Shown here: piece by piece, positions 1-11,913 of the stretch
Layout of the letters: the number at the start of each line of letters is the position of its first letter
Position numbering within the stretch: the stretch's first letter is position 1
From: Sorghum bicolor
Lineage: Eukaryota; Streptophyta; Magnoliopsida; Poales; Poaceae
Reading direction: 5' to 3'
Assembly (NCBI RefSeq): GCF_000003195.3
Contig: NC_012871.2
Location: 45,130,378-45,194,377, forward strand
DNA: 64,000 nt
Translations under genes and position numbers: made by a program
Notes under the pieces: model-generated
Databases searched by the model: none
The model's input: only the letters and a program-made list of their open reading frames with translations
What the model was told of the DNA's origin: nothing

Positions 1-1069
1 AAGCGATGACAAACACGGTGCCCGCGCGCATATTTGCACACTAGACATGGAGATATCCAAGTTAAAAAAGATAAGAAATTAGAATGTCAAACTGTTGAAG
101 AAGGTTTTTTCGTATTTTACTAAAAAAATTATGGACGCGAAATCATTAACCAAGTTAAAAATGCTCTACACATTATATTTAGAAGCCCACTTAAGAAACT
201 AGCCATTACGTCATGGACAGTCTGGAAAGGACATCGGAGACCTCCGGTGGTAGCATGGAGTGTACCACCAGATCTAGCTTTCCAACCATAACTTTGATCG
301 GCTCTCAAAACTAGTGAACTCGATGTGCTCTCAGGTGCACCATCAAAGAGCTCTAGTGCTCTATGGAGCCGACTGCGAGTCACACTGCGATGCACCACAA
401 GAGAGCTTCGGTGAGCTCGTTTGAATTCCACACTTCTAATTGCCACTATACTTAATCTCCACTGCTTACAACTCCGTGGCACCAGAAGATAAGGTGCTTA
501 CACTAAAAACATTAAACTTGGGTTAAGAAAATACTGTTTCGAAGCTTTGATGCACCACAGATAGCTACGAGATGATCGGACGATTCAATAGGAGCATTGT
601 GCTTAAGCTCCGGTGCACACCGAAGGGCTTTGGTGAATGTAAAGACGCTCCACTAAGCCTTTCTCTTAAACCTTTTTTAAGTGGCTAACTTCAATAGGTC
701 TTTCATGGGACTACCATCAACTTCAGCACTGAGTTAGCATTTTTAAAATAGTTTCCAAAGATTTTCACTTGTGCCTGACCATGCCACTCAATATTCTAAA
801 ACATTATATTGTTAGATCTCACCTAGTGGCACTAGATAACTGTATTAACCAAAGATTTCATTCTATTTATAGTATGACTATCTATTCTAAACTCGACCAG
901 TTCACTTCTCCAATCACCTTAGGCCGATGAAAAACAAACTCTATGATATGCCTTTGTCTTTGGGTTTTGCTTTCATCTCCATCCAACCATCATTGGTCCA
1001 TGTCATCTCCTCTCTAGGACTAACACACGCTTGTGAACAAACCAAACTTTTCATCTTAGATGAAACATG
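1..1069 (-). repeat. Decayed Sirevirus-like LTR relic
   Basis: No gene is visible here. The stretch around 740-1060 can be matched by eye, with many changes, to the 3' part of the intact Sirevirus LTR at about 39120-39480: the same order of words around tagatcc/tagatct, tagcactt/ggcactag, ctattctaaactcgaccagttcacttctcc and the cttaggccg block. The part at 230-620 has scattered ggtgcacc and ccggtg words like the palindrome zone of that LTR. The orientation matches the minus-strand copy. An alignment to 37696-39522 would settle it. Confidence 0.4.
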
Positions 1070-1072
1070 TTA

Positions 1073-1728
1073 GACAACTCCAACGGTTTTACAATTGAGC
1101 TAGGCATTTTTGTTTTTTGGAAAAAAAAAGCCCAAAAGGTACTCTCCAACGGTTTGGCAAATTTGGCAACTTAGCAAATGGAGGGTCAAACTGTGCATAT
1201 ATGCAAAAGTCCGTGAGACTCCTCCTGCGCATTAGTGTTTTTGCACGATGGAGCATTAGTGTTTTTGCACGATGGAGAGACTCCTCCTGCGCGCGTATCC
1301 TTCTCCCGCACGCCTACTCCTTCTCCCGCGCACCGCCATCAGAGTTCCCGCATGATTGCTCTGTGGCGTCGTCATCTTCCATCGGAATTCTAGTTGCCGG
1401 CTTGGTGGAGTCTCCAGCGACCTAGAATCCATCGGTGCCGTGTCTGCTAGCTAGCCTAGACGTGCCTCCCTAGGAGGACTTGCTGGCCGGCTGGATGCAA
1501 TCGCCGACGACTAGACGAACTGGCGAAGGAAAACAAAAACCGTGCGAATTGGCGGTGACGCATGAGGAAAAAAGCGCGAGCCACGAGTGGATCCATAATT
1601 CTATTTTTTACAAAAGAATTATGAGGAACGGTTGGAGATGAACTCTTTTTAGCTTTGCCATTTTCATTTGTGAGTTGGCAAACTCCATATTTTGCCAAAT
1701 AAAAAATACAAAACCATTAGAGTTGCTC
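1073..1728. mobile_element. MITE-like non-autonomous DNA transposon
   Basis: The ends are imperfect terminal inverted repeats: GACAACTCCAACGGTTTT at the left against the complement of the right end, GAGCAACTCTAATGGTTTT. The motif TTTGGCAAA recurs just inside both ends. A TTA target duplication flanks it (1070-1072 and 1729-1731). Three-base TTA/TAA duplications and GAGCAACTCC-type ends suggest the PIF/Harbinger (Tourist) group, by inference. There is no transposase frame; the interior is GC-richer than its surroundings. Confidence 0.6.
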
Positions 1729-1899
1729 TTAGTCTACTAATGCTGGCACTCAAAATCAAACCAAGACTTTCACTGATTTTATCAATCTCTCAAGATTGTT
1801 GACTCAATCTCAATCTTCCAAAGGTACTCATTTGGTTAGATATAGGTATGTTCATGCCTTTACAAGGGGTGAGTGTATGTGCATACAAATCATATTTTT

Positions 1900-2112
<213 letters not shown>

Positions 2113-2559
2113 CTTCGCTTTAGAGAGAACAAATTAAAATGTAGTTATCCCTTCACTTAAAATAAAATGCACTCATGCTAGAATTTGTAAAGACTTTGAT
2201 TGCTCGTGATGTTGTTGAGCCTATGCTTCCACTAACAAGACCACAGAACCAGGATTACATAAAAAGATGCACTCATGCCAATTTGGGAGAAGAAATGTGG
2301 AAGGTGGAACCACAACCATTCTCCCTAAACAAGAGGGGAAATTAATTTTTTGTCATCGTTGCTAGAGGCACTCGTCTAGTTGCTAACCTTAGTTTGGCAA
2401 TTATATATATTCCACATGAACAGATATCGGTGCATCATTTTTGCCACTTTTGGTGTCATGGTAGTCCAAATCACCTTGCCTGCGATGATCAGAAAGGGGA
2501 AAAAATGTTGTTGCCCCTATCAAGAGTCAAACATAGGGGCATGTTAAATTAAATCCCTA

Positions 2560-3610
2560 GGAGAGATTGAGACTCTCGACCGACAGCCCCCCCAACTGAT
2601 CCCACCACGATTACTCGAAATCTCAGGGGCTATACCCATTGGGTACAGGACAAAAGTTGGGTAGAGCCCAAGCACGCCCACGCCCTCTGCTCAGGGCTTA
2701 GGGGCTCGCCAAGGCCATGAGCTCCTAACCAACAGTAGCCCGAGCCTAACTCTAGCTCGACCCCATCCCAAGCTATCGCTTGACCTAGCACCCGATGCCC
2801 CAAGCATTGGCCAACCCGTCGAGGTTCCAAGACCTCGGTAGGCTCGGGTGCTCCCCGGTGGCAACCCATTCAAATGGGTGCAAAGTGTTGTCGGCCGCTC
2901 CCTCGATAGGGTCACACAGATGGCATGACACAATAGGACAAAACGCTCCATTGGCTCTACGGCTGCTGGCTCTCCGGCCCACCAGTCACCCCCAAGCCAA
3001 TGTGTCTTCACCACCAAGAAAGCCTTGAGAAGGCTCACCAAATGGAGGCTAAACCGCAAGACAGCCCTTGACAGTCAAGTGTTAGGGGACTTAGCGATGT
3101 TAGGTGGCACCCATAGCTCCCTCGACTCCACAACAATGCTGAGGACCATCCATGCCAAAGTAGCACCCTCCTCGACCTCGATGCACGAAGACCACATACC
3201 ATAGCCCCGGAACCATCTTGTACCTAACCTTCCTTAGAACATAAGGGGAAGGATGGATCCTAGAGATGGGGCCTGAGCGATCCAAGTTCAGTCAAACACC
3301 AAGAAACCGATAGGAATAGTGGAGTGTTCCTCCCATGATGACCCCATAAGAGAGAAGAGTGTTTCCCTTACTTGCTAGGGAAAAGACTCATCTTCGATGA
3401 GATATTGGATAGCATCGAGCAATCCTCTACCAAACTCTCATACTCCTTCATTGTAACCCCCTATTTTGGCGCTCTTGAGTACAAAGAACTACCCACTGCT
3501 AGACATAGGGCCTCAACAACCTGAACTAGGATACATTGTCGTGTCTTCTCTTGTGTCCTTGAGTACCTGTGATCCACTGGAGACCCACACTTCTGACATC
3601 CGATGAACAA
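2560..3610 (+). repeat. Decayed gypsy-type LTR relic
   Basis: No intact gene. The stretch has the look of a large grass gypsy LTR: a cytosine-rich start, a ccttagaacataaggggaag block, then ccttcattgtaacccccta followed by agacatagggcctcaacaacctgaactagg and tgtgtccttgag. These phrases recur at the 3' end of several grass Ty3/gypsy LTR families. Boundaries and family are uncertain. The open frames in it are unrelated to known proteins. Confidence 0.4.
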
Positions 3611-3969
3611 TGATGCTTGCCATGAGAATGACCCTGTGACACTTACCACTTTATCTATCACCCTGTTGCCTCACTCAATTCATTCCATTCATTCCACACA
3701 TGGCAATTCACACCTGCTCACCATGTCTAAGTGGGGAAGCTTGGCTACTTCAGCTGGTGGTAGTGGAGCATCCAGGATGCTTTAGTGAGTCCCCTCAGAG
3801 TCAAGCTTGAGGTCGGGTCTAGAAGAGTATGCACTTGGGGAGGAAATTGGGCTCCCCTTGATCCCGTGCCTAGCAAGGGTGACAGAGTGTCGCTCAGGGA
3901 AGGAGACAACCAAGAATCAACGAAATGTGTACTTCGAATGTCCACGGAATAGGGTGAGCATGGGTTGTA

Positions 3970-4027
3970 TGATTCTTTTGAGCACTTCCACATCGTTGTC
4001 TGATTCTTTTGAGCACTTCCACATCTC
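3970..4027. repeat. Short tandem duplication
   Basis: The phrase gattcttttgagcacttcca occurs twice with a period of about 31 bases. The surrounding 3611-4155 shows no gene or recognisable element. Confidence 0.8.
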
Positions 4028-4280
4028 TAGGTAAGCTAGGGTTAATGCATTTTCCTTGTTTGTTGTTGCAGTTTCCTAAACTGTGTGGGTTCTATAGATT
4101 TCAATAGCAGTATTTGGATAAACTAAAGGAGTTAAGCAGTTGAAAGCCCTAGTTTTGTAACGTTTCGCCTCCACGAGACTAGGTCCACTTACATCTGGCA
4201 GTTTTTCTAGGATATAATCAGTCCTCACACACCAACACCGATCTTTTATGCACACTTTGTCCTCACTCATGTGCACTCAG

Positions 4281-4400
4281 GAAGTACTTTCTGGTTGGTC
4301 ACCCATCACTAAATTTCTCCAGGCCAAGCACGCTTAAATTTAGAGTTCTTTGGAGATGGACTTCTAGAAAAGAAATTGTATCTTATTGGTATGAGTATCC
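4281..4400 (-). other. 5S rRNA-derived segment in Cassandra 3' LTR
   Basis: The minus strand resembles plant 5S rRNA. The matching parts on the plus strand are ggtcacccatc, ccaagcacgcttaa, agttct and tggtatgag, in the order expected for the reverse complement of a 5S gene. Changes in the internal region make a functional ribosomal product unlikely; it is the LTR-borne relative. Confidence 0.75.
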
Positions 4401-4762
4401 TATTAATCCTATTAAGCCCTGGGCTGGGATGTTATATCCTCACCCCCTTAAGAGACCAACATCGTCATCAGTCAACCCCAAGCCAGGAACATTCCCCCTT
4501 GGCCATGTCCGTGTGTCTAGTGCCAGCACATGTGCCATGCTATGTGACCACTCTTCCACACTAGCCATGTGCACGATGCCTACGCAACTACGACACACGC
4601 GCCCGTGAAACTGCGAGGGCTGGCTCTGATACCATTCTATAATGTCTCGCCTCTACGAGGTTGGGTCTGCTTACATCTGATAGCTTTTCTAGGACATAAT
4701 CATCCCTCATAGACCAACACCAGTTTTTTCTGTACACTTTGTCTTCACTCATGTGCACCCGA

Positions 4763-4882
4763 GAAGTACTTCCCGGTTAGTCACACATCCCTAAATTTCT
4801 CTAGGCCAAGCACGCTTAACTTTAGAGTTCTTTGGAGATGGGCTTCCGAAAAAGAAGTTGCAACTTGTTGGTATGAGTATCC
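4763..4882 (-). other. 5S rRNA-derived segment in Cassandra 5' LTR
   Basis: Second copy of the 5S-like block, in the 5' LTR. It is closer to consensus than the 3' copy over ccaagcacgcttaacttt, agttct, gatgggcttcc and ttggtatgag. Confidence 0.75.
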
Positions 4883-4918
4883 TATTAATACTATTAAGCC
4901 CTAAACCAGAATGTTATA

Positions 4919-6800
4919 AATTTGGTTTTGGATAATTGATGAAGCCTAGGGAGTAATCCTAATGCCAAGTGTGTAGACATGCAAGGATGGTCCCATACCA
5001 AGTGGTGGAGCTAGAGATTATTGTTGACGGTCCTTAAGTACCAAATATAATCATCAAATAAATAAAGAAAAGGATCCAAATGCAACCAACACCCAGACTT
5101 AGGGTTTTATCTGAAAGAATTCCACGAGTTTTGGTGTTTGTCTATTTCTGCAGGGGGTTTTTCAGGAAATATGGAGGAAAGGCCCACACGTCGGGTTTAC
5201 ATAGAGATATTAACGTGCCGCGCAATTTTCTATCATCTAGAAGACTCCAGAAGCCACGGGAACAAAGCGGAAGCCGAGAGGGCTCAGGGACAGGGCGCCC
5301 GCCCAAGTCCTTAGGGCTCCCGTCCACCTATTTCGACCAATCACGTTCAACTTCGCGGATTACGCTCCACCGACCTAAAGGATCAAGAATAACCGTTCAA
5401 TCAATGTCGGTTTGATCCGACGGCCCAGATTCACTTGAAGAGACTATATAACCAGACCCCCTGGCCGCTGGAGGAGGCACCCCATGATCATTATTCATTA
5501 TTCATAGACAGAGCAAAAGCTAGGGTTTGGAGATGAGAGCTCTCCTCTCTTCTCTAAACTAGAGTAGATCTAGATAGTAGCGAGATGGAGAGCGAGAGAG
5601 GATTGGAGGAGAGGCCGGCCTGTCGGTTCTTCCTCCGGTTGTACTTCGCCATGATCAAGCTCTAATCAAGTTTGCTCATGGGATGACTCTGGTAATCTAC
5701 TTCTAATTTATTATGCAATTACTAATCATGTATGTTCTGGTTCACAACTCTTTTGAGTACTTTAATCTATAGGATGCTATAGGTGAGAGTTGTAGTATAG
5801 GTGTAAGAGTGGTGCTTAGACCTAGATTACTTGTGGATATCCTCTGTCTAGCTGGATCATGTGGTAGGCCGCGTAGGTGACAGTTATGTTGGTCCCCTGT
5901 AGTCCACCTCTTGTTAGCAGGACGGGTAGGGTTTATCAGCCTATGGATAAGCATCCTTTGTGGTGTATTCTTATCACGTGGTTCGTCCCAGACATAGACA
6001 TACCCCTTTGAAGTAGAGAAACCATAGTTATCCTCTCTATTCTCCTACCATCGCCCATATACTAGATTGCTCTACTCTCTATTCCCATATTATCACCCAT
6101 TGTTATCTTATCTTTAATATTGTTCTTATTCAATTCTACCATCTTTCCTATTTACACCTACCTATCTATCTAGGTTAAGTTAGAGCGTAGATCAGTTCTC
6201 TCGTTTCCCTATGGATACGATAAAACTTTTAACCGGGTAAAAGCTACAACGGTATCCGTGCGCTTGCGGATTTGTCTGTGTGCGTATGAATACCATAGTA
6301 CACTCTAGTGCCATGCTGGGGATGACAACCTAGTATTCAAGTGGTGTTAGCAAGTGTCAACAATTATCATAGATGATGGTGATGACCACAAAATGATCAA
6401 GTGCTCAACTTAAAAAGAAGAAAGAGAAAAATAAAACTCTATGGAGATCAAGGCAAAGATATTGCTTAGGGTTTTGATTTTGGGTGTGATCACACTTAGG
6501 ATAGATAGTCATACTATAAAGAGAGGAATTCTTTTGTTAAGCAGTCTATCGAGTGCCACTAGATGGCATGGATCATGTGCATGCATTTAGAATCTAGTGT
6601 GCTAACATAACTCTTAAAAATATTTGTAAAAATATGCTAACACACATGCACAAGGTGGTACACTTGGTGGTTAGCATATTTGAGCAAGGGTTATTTACAA
6701 ACTCTTTGCTCTAGTGAGTTTGTAAAAATGTTATTAGGCTATTCCGCCCCCTCTAGCTATATTAAGACCTTTCAGTAGTGTCACAATTCGCAAATTTCCT
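4919..6800 (+). repeat. Sirevirus-like LTR relic, split by a solo LTR
   Basis: 4919-5021 (tttggttttggataattgatga...) and 6363-6800 (ggttttgattttgggtgtgatcac, ctaggatagatagtcatact, the gtttgtaaaaatgttattaggctattccgccccctctag end) read as one LTR in plus orientation. They resemble the complement of the intact Sirevirus LTRs, including the closing ggctattc-ccccctctag motif. The solo LTR at 5022-6362 separates the halves. Boundaries are approximate. Confidence 0.5.
5022..6362 (+). mobile_element. Solo LTR, 1341 bp, with perfect ATTAT target duplication
   Basis: Begins TGTTGACGG and ends GTGTCAACA, so it has TG...CA termini forming a short inverted repeat. ATTAT stands directly on both sides (5017-5021 and 6363-6367), which is the signature of LTR-retrotransposon insertion. 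There is no internal region, so the element has collapsed by LTR-LTR recombination. A TATA-like box (ctatataacc, about 5445) is followed by a leader-like stretch rich in agag/ctct. The superfamily cannot be set without coding sequence. Confidence 0.88.
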
Positions 6801-7120
6801 ACACTAGAGATTGTTGAAGAAGCTGCATCATGAGTGGGTCCAACCTCTAGGAACACAGAAAGGGAAATGAAGGTGGAGGCAAAGATGGAGGATTTGTGGA
6901 AGTTCAACCTGTTAATGTTTGCTTTTGCAATTCTTCTTGGTTATGTGTTCATGTACCTTGCACATGGTTAAACAGTAACAGGTAGTTCAAAAAAGTACCC
7001 TGACACTCTTATCATGTTGAGTCTTAGCTCTAATAATCCATGGGCATCTACAGTATGCCCTAAACCTAGTTGGATCAATTCTCAGTGCCAAGCTCAAACC
7101 AATTCACTTTGACATGCTGT

Positions 7121-8040
7121 CTAACTAGCAACCTGAAGCCATGCATGGATAGTGTGTGCCAATAGACATATCAAGATAGTTCCTATCCCAATTGGAATAG
7201 TAGCTTCTCCATCTCTCTTTTCAAGCTCGCTGCTCATAGCAGGAATAGGAATTTTCTCTCTAGCAGCTTCCTCGCCCCTCTCATCAGCTACTTTGAATCC
7301 CATTGCCACATACACTTGTTCCTCATCAGCTATTGTGTTGGCCTCACCATCCTCATCTGCATCTAGTATTATGTCAATGTAGCACAATGTACTAAACTAT
7401 CTCATCAACATGCTGTGGCGGAGAGGCACAAGTATCACTAGTTCCTTCTGTATTAGGTCTAATAGAAGAAGCATCCAAAATAGTGACACCAGACCTAGGA
7501 GGAATACTAGTGTTGCTAACCTTAGATGCCACTGAACTACCATTTCTCTCATATCCATCTTTGGCAACAACCTCTACAACAATGTGAGGCACCCTTTCAT
7601 CCCATTTGTCCTTCATCATTACCTGCCATTGATCATTCCTTCTAATTTTTCATTTAGAGCCAGTATCAGCGTCCAAAATCCAAATTGACAATGTCTGGCT
7701 AGGTCCCTAGATAATCTTTGTAGCAGCATCATCATAAAACTGAGTTGGACTGTACTAAGGGTTCTTATCTAGGCATAACTCATACTCTTGCTCAGCCATT
7801 TCTACCACACCACCATACTGAACATTAGAACTATACTTAGCAACCTTAAGATCTACTCTAAACGCATTGCCAGGTTCAATCCTAGAATGAATGTAAACAT
7901 TCCATAGTTAGACATACACCTAGCCCATGCAATCTGTTACCCGTACTGGTGAGAACTTGACTTACCAAGGGGGGCAACCACTAGGATCCATGCTCATAGG
8001 TCCAGATCGAGCGCGTACTACATCAGCCGACTACAAATGA
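7121..8040 (-). pseudogene. MuDR-type transposase N-terminal relic
   Basis: Minus-strand pieces read as a decayed protein. The upstream part (7620-7990) contains the phrase IEPGNAFRVDLKVAKYSS, broken by stops. It is followed by a 75-codon open piece (7392-7619, starting MMKDKWDERVPHIVVEV) and an 88-codon piece (7121-7387) with EQVYVAMGFKVADERG and IPIPAM. The order and the GFK-ADER phrase recall the N-terminal region of grass MuDR/MULE transposases, where it precedes the catalytic domain. No DDE core or SWIM finger is visible, so only the front of the gene survives. It lies just inside the right inverted repeat at 8441-8510. The family assignment is from memory of sequence style. Confidence 0.5.
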
Positions 8041-8510
8041 ACAACAAACAGATGAGTTCAGGTTGAGAAAGTCAAATCCCCCAAATCCTCATAGAACCCT
8101 AACCCTAGTTTGCCAATGCTACATGCATAATACGTGGCAATGGCTTCACTAACCTTCCTTTCTTTGTGAGCGCCTGTGGGAACTACAGATCCGTTGGGTT
8201 GGAACGAGCACGGGGCACTGCCGTCACCAGAGGTCGGAGTCACCGTCGAAGTCACCGCGGAGTGAGAGGAGAAAGATGGAGAGAATGGGTGGAGAATGAA
8301 TGGAATGAACTGAGCAAGGGGGCCAAGTGATATGATAAAGCGGCAGGGGCAGCAATGTCTTTTCCCTGCTCGATCCACGCTGCCGTGGTGATTTATACCG
8401 CCACCACACTAAAATGTCAAAAATAACACATAACTAACTATTTATGTGGCAATACGGAACTAAGGTTGACAAGAGAAGTGCCTCCAGCATCTATGGCAAA
8501 AATTAATTTT

Positions 8511-11500
8511 TCTCAAAAAAGGTGAAAATGCCTGCGTCTGTTTCGCTGTCTTCTCACTTTTGCTCTCAGCCCTATTCTCCTCTTCGCGGCCTTACAAACC
8601 TAGAATCGTCTAATATTGTTCGTACCTCCACAGGGATCCGTGCGGCACAAGTTTTTGGGATGGTTTCCTGGCACGGGTAGGCGCTTCCCTGCAGGAGCAG
8701 GACACAACCATAAGGTTTCCTTCTTGGTTCTATGTTTTCCTTTGGCGATTTGCACTTCCACGAGTTGTTGGTGTATGCTACCTTCTAGATTCTGATCTTA
8801 AGCATATTTCTGACTCCATTTGGCTGTGGTGCTCTTTATTATTTCGCGGAGAAGGTTTCCTCTTCGTTTGGACATGGTTTTTGGATTATGGCTGGATCCT
8901 TTCAGGTGGACAACTTGTATTGTCATGATGCGATTCTGTTCTGACGAACTGCCTGCTTTTCTAATGCAGAATCTAGGTGTCTTATTCCCATCTGGGTTTT
9001 CGGATTTGGTTTGCGACTAAAGAGGTCGGACCAGATACTACCTGTTTTCATGTGTTGAACGCTCTTGCTTCTTGTCGATGTAACCTTTTCCTTTGGAAAA
9101 TTTTGTGGTATCTCTGGATGCATTTTTCAGATGGTGCGTGGACTCTTTCGTTGATTTCAGCGCCTGTTCTGAGCAATGAAATAACATATGTGGTGTATCA
9201 GCAGATTGGTTGTTTTTAGAGAGAACATTGATTGGATTAGTTTCAAAGGAACCCGGTACTTCAATCCATTTCTTGAGATGACACAAAGCGGCTTGTTCTA
9301 GTAAGAAATTTCACATCTGGCACAGGTGAGGGAGAAATATCTGCTTCTCCCAGTACAAAAAGCCCTTTTGATTGTGTGCTACTTGACTTCTGTCTCATCA
9401 TTTGTTTGTCCTCATTAGCAATTATTAATATGAGCCAGCACTTGAGACAAGGCGTTGAGTTTGTTTTTGCTTTCATGCTCTGGAAATTTTATTGTATGGA
9501 CTGCTCACATAAGAATCTTTTGCTCATTTCTATCCATGCACATGCTCATCCAGTTCGTTCTTGCATGGGGGAAGAAATTCATTAGATCTGTGAGATAGGC
9601 TCCCACTAATTTGCATAAAGTAGCATGTCTAGTGGCTTATGTTATGATAGTCCATAAGGCTTTTTTGTTTCCATGATTAGTTGGGTACAAATTTCATAGA
9701 TTTGGAGAATATGAGCTACATTTTTCAGATGGAGCTTTCTTTCTACAACTTTATTGCTCAACTTACCTGGATTGGTTTCTGAACCAGTATTTAAGTTGAG
9801 CATAATTGCTTTAGGCGATTCTTCCCCCTTCCCACTTCAAAGTGCTTCATAGTAAAAACTTGTTTCCATTCTGAAGTATTTTTGGATATGATGATTGATA
9901 CCTTGACACCTTCTATTTTGATTAGAGGAGCAACCTTGTATGCATTTGTAGATTGTGATCTATTTTTCTGCTCATATTAAGTTCCATCACATCTTAGTTA
10001 TACAGTTTTTCTTGAGCAAATGAGGTCAGTTGAATAGTTTCGTTTCATCTTTTATAAAGCTTTGTTTCCTATCTGTTTATATGCTCTTTGTTATGGTTGG
10101 AGTAATGTTAGTTAATAGTTGAATTTAGCATGATTGCAGTATACATTGGCTTTTTGTGTTGTATTCATCATACCAGTTTACTTAACAATTCTTTGATGTC
10201 GTGCAAATTTAGTGGCTTTGGAATGATAGTGGTAGTTTTTGTAAAGTATGACCCTGTCAAATGTGACCTTGCACAAATATGTTCATTTCTACCAACATTT
10301 TCATACATTCAGAAGATTGATAGCTGTTCTATTACTGACAAGTATTATTTTTTGTGGTTATATACATAATTACAATATAACACCTTTTCTTAGTTTCTGT
10401 GTATATTCTATCAAGTGGAAGTATTTTCTTTAAATTGAACTGCACAGTTTTCCTTTTGATATGTTATTTCTGTGGGGCCTCTTCAAATAGTAATTGTTGG
10501 TTACAACATAGAAAACCTGAAAAACAAGAAACTCTATAGAAGTTATGATGGCGAGATGTTGCTAAAATCTACCATCTTGTTAATTTGAATAGAGTGGGGT
10601 GGCCTAAGTTCATAATGGCTTTGCTTTTCCTTAAGATCTCTACTCAGTTATTTTTTGTGCCTTCTCTCTTTCCTAACCTGTGGACTGTGCTAAGCTACTG
10701 CTTACTGCAGGAAACTGTGCACATAAATTGACCTGTATGTTACTTCCTAACAGAGCTTAGCTACAATTTAGGTGCAAATAATTGGAATAGATCTGCAAAA
10801 AAAGTGAGCTCTACACTCTGTAGCATGTAGGGCAGTATGATTTATGGTGAACTGCGTATAAGCATTCTTATGCTTTACTTGTAACTGATTGCATCCCTAC
10901 TGTAGTACCTGCTTTTACCGCTTAGGTTAATAACTTGTTGGTCTTTCTGTTTGTGCAGACATTATTTCATCATTAGCTTCATATCTACAATTATGAACGT
11001 GTGGTTTTTGAATTTTCATCATGTTCAGACGAACAATTGGTGATTAAATGGTGAATCATGTCTAAACTAGCTGCTAGATAAGCAATTTGCTGCAAGTCAA
11101 TGAACAATATTGCTTTGCTTGCAGTTCATAGGTTTTTACTATCACAATGTGAAAACTACTTGTAAGCCAAACACAGTTCAGGCTTCACATCCTGTGATCA
11201 TTGGTGATGTAAGTCATGATTACATTTCACAGGGCATTCTGATCTTTATCTATGTACAGTTTCTCCTCTACTATTTCGTGTTTATTTGGGTTGTTTTCTG
11301 ATGACGGTTAGAGCAACATGCAAAATGGTTTAATCCCTACTTTGCACGAATGTCTTTTTTTCTTTTTCATTATAGTATTCCAGTCCATTGCTTAAGCCTT
11401 CACCGTTCTGTTGTAAATTGAAACAAAGAATGCGGCACTCTCCTGCTTTTTATATATCGTAGAGCTCGTCTCCTGTTTTCACTTTTCAGACCTCTGCATT

Positions 11501-11690
11501 CCTACTGGTCCATTTGTTTCTTCAACGGATTGCTTCACAGTTTGATTGCAGTCGTGATGAGTTGCAATTCCGTTCAGTCAGCTGCTCTATTTTTATGTGC
11601 ATTCATTGTCATGACGAATGATTGCTGCATTAAAATGGTGAAAGATAAACTTAGTATTTTACAAACGTGATCTTTTTCCTTTTATTATGC
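8511..11690. other. No recognisable gene (T-rich spacer)
   Basis: About 3.2 kb, T-rich on the plus strand, without a protein or repeat I can identify. 8560-8720 is GC-richer and has an exon-like start, with a possible acceptor at ccacag|gg (about 8632) and a possible donor at cacggg|taggc (about 8688). This could be the 5' end of an unidentified plus-strand transcript convergent with the EMSY-like gene. The open frames here are short and lack family resemblance. Confidence 0.35.
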
Positions 11691-11913
11691 ATATAGAAGC
11701 TGAGACCACACTAACAAAAAGCTAGAGAAAGAAACACACATCTACAAGCTTTACTTGGTCAGCATTCTGAATTACAATTCTACTAAAAAAAATTCAAGTG
11801 ACCCAAAACAAAAAGATACTTAGCCTACAGATACCTAAATCCAGAACCAATATTAGCAATGGATTGTACAACAGACAATTATCTTATGTTGTGTATACAT
11901 GTTCATGCAGTGT

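Larger units (their letters stand above)
4156..4918 (-). mobile_element. Cassandra TRIM retrotransposon (5S-carrying LTRs)
   Basis: Two 281-base direct repeats (4156-4436 and 4638-4918) flank a 201-base non-coding interior. On the minus strand the element reads 5' LTR (4638-4918), a primer binding site like initiator-methionine tRNA (TGGTATCAGAGCC, complement of 4622-4634), the interior, a polypurine tract (complement of 4437-4450), then the 3' LTR. Each LTR contains a 5S rRNA-derived block in the same orientation. LTR ends approximate TGTAAC...GTTACA. Flanks agttt/aattt are a probable mutated 5-bp target duplication. Cassandra is a known non-coding plant TRIM family that carries 5S-derived polymerase III promoters in its LTRs. 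The many LTR differences make this an old copy. Confidence 0.85.
2339..8510 (-). mobile_element. Decayed MuDR-type (MULE) DNA transposon, host to nested insertions
   Basis: About 70 bases at 2339-2407 match the complement of about 70 bases at 8441-8510. Both begin with aaattaatttttt and share g-ctagaggcact, ctaaccttagt and the ggcaa region. Long terminal inverted repeats of this kind are typical of Mutator-like elements. Minus-strand relics just inside the right end resemble the N-terminal region of MuDR-type transposases (separate entry). Internal debris includes a gypsy LTR relic, a Cassandra TRIM and a solo LTR inside a Sirevirus-like LTR. The 9-bp target duplication expected of MULEs was not clear by eye. 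Confidence 0.5.

Noticed and set aside
4621..4634. tRNA-like sequence, also at 13602, 45873 and 62443
   Set aside because: These are short primer binding sites complementary to the initiator-methionine tRNA end, not tRNA genes.
4281..4882. Functional 5S rRNA genes
   Set aside because: Both 5S-like blocks are diverged and lie inside the LTRs of a Cassandra TRIM; there is no tandem 5S array.
8058..8378. A 106-codon minus-strand frame possibly encoding the MULE transposase start
   Set aside because: No resemblance to transposase, and no splice path into the relic at 7121-8040 could be shown.
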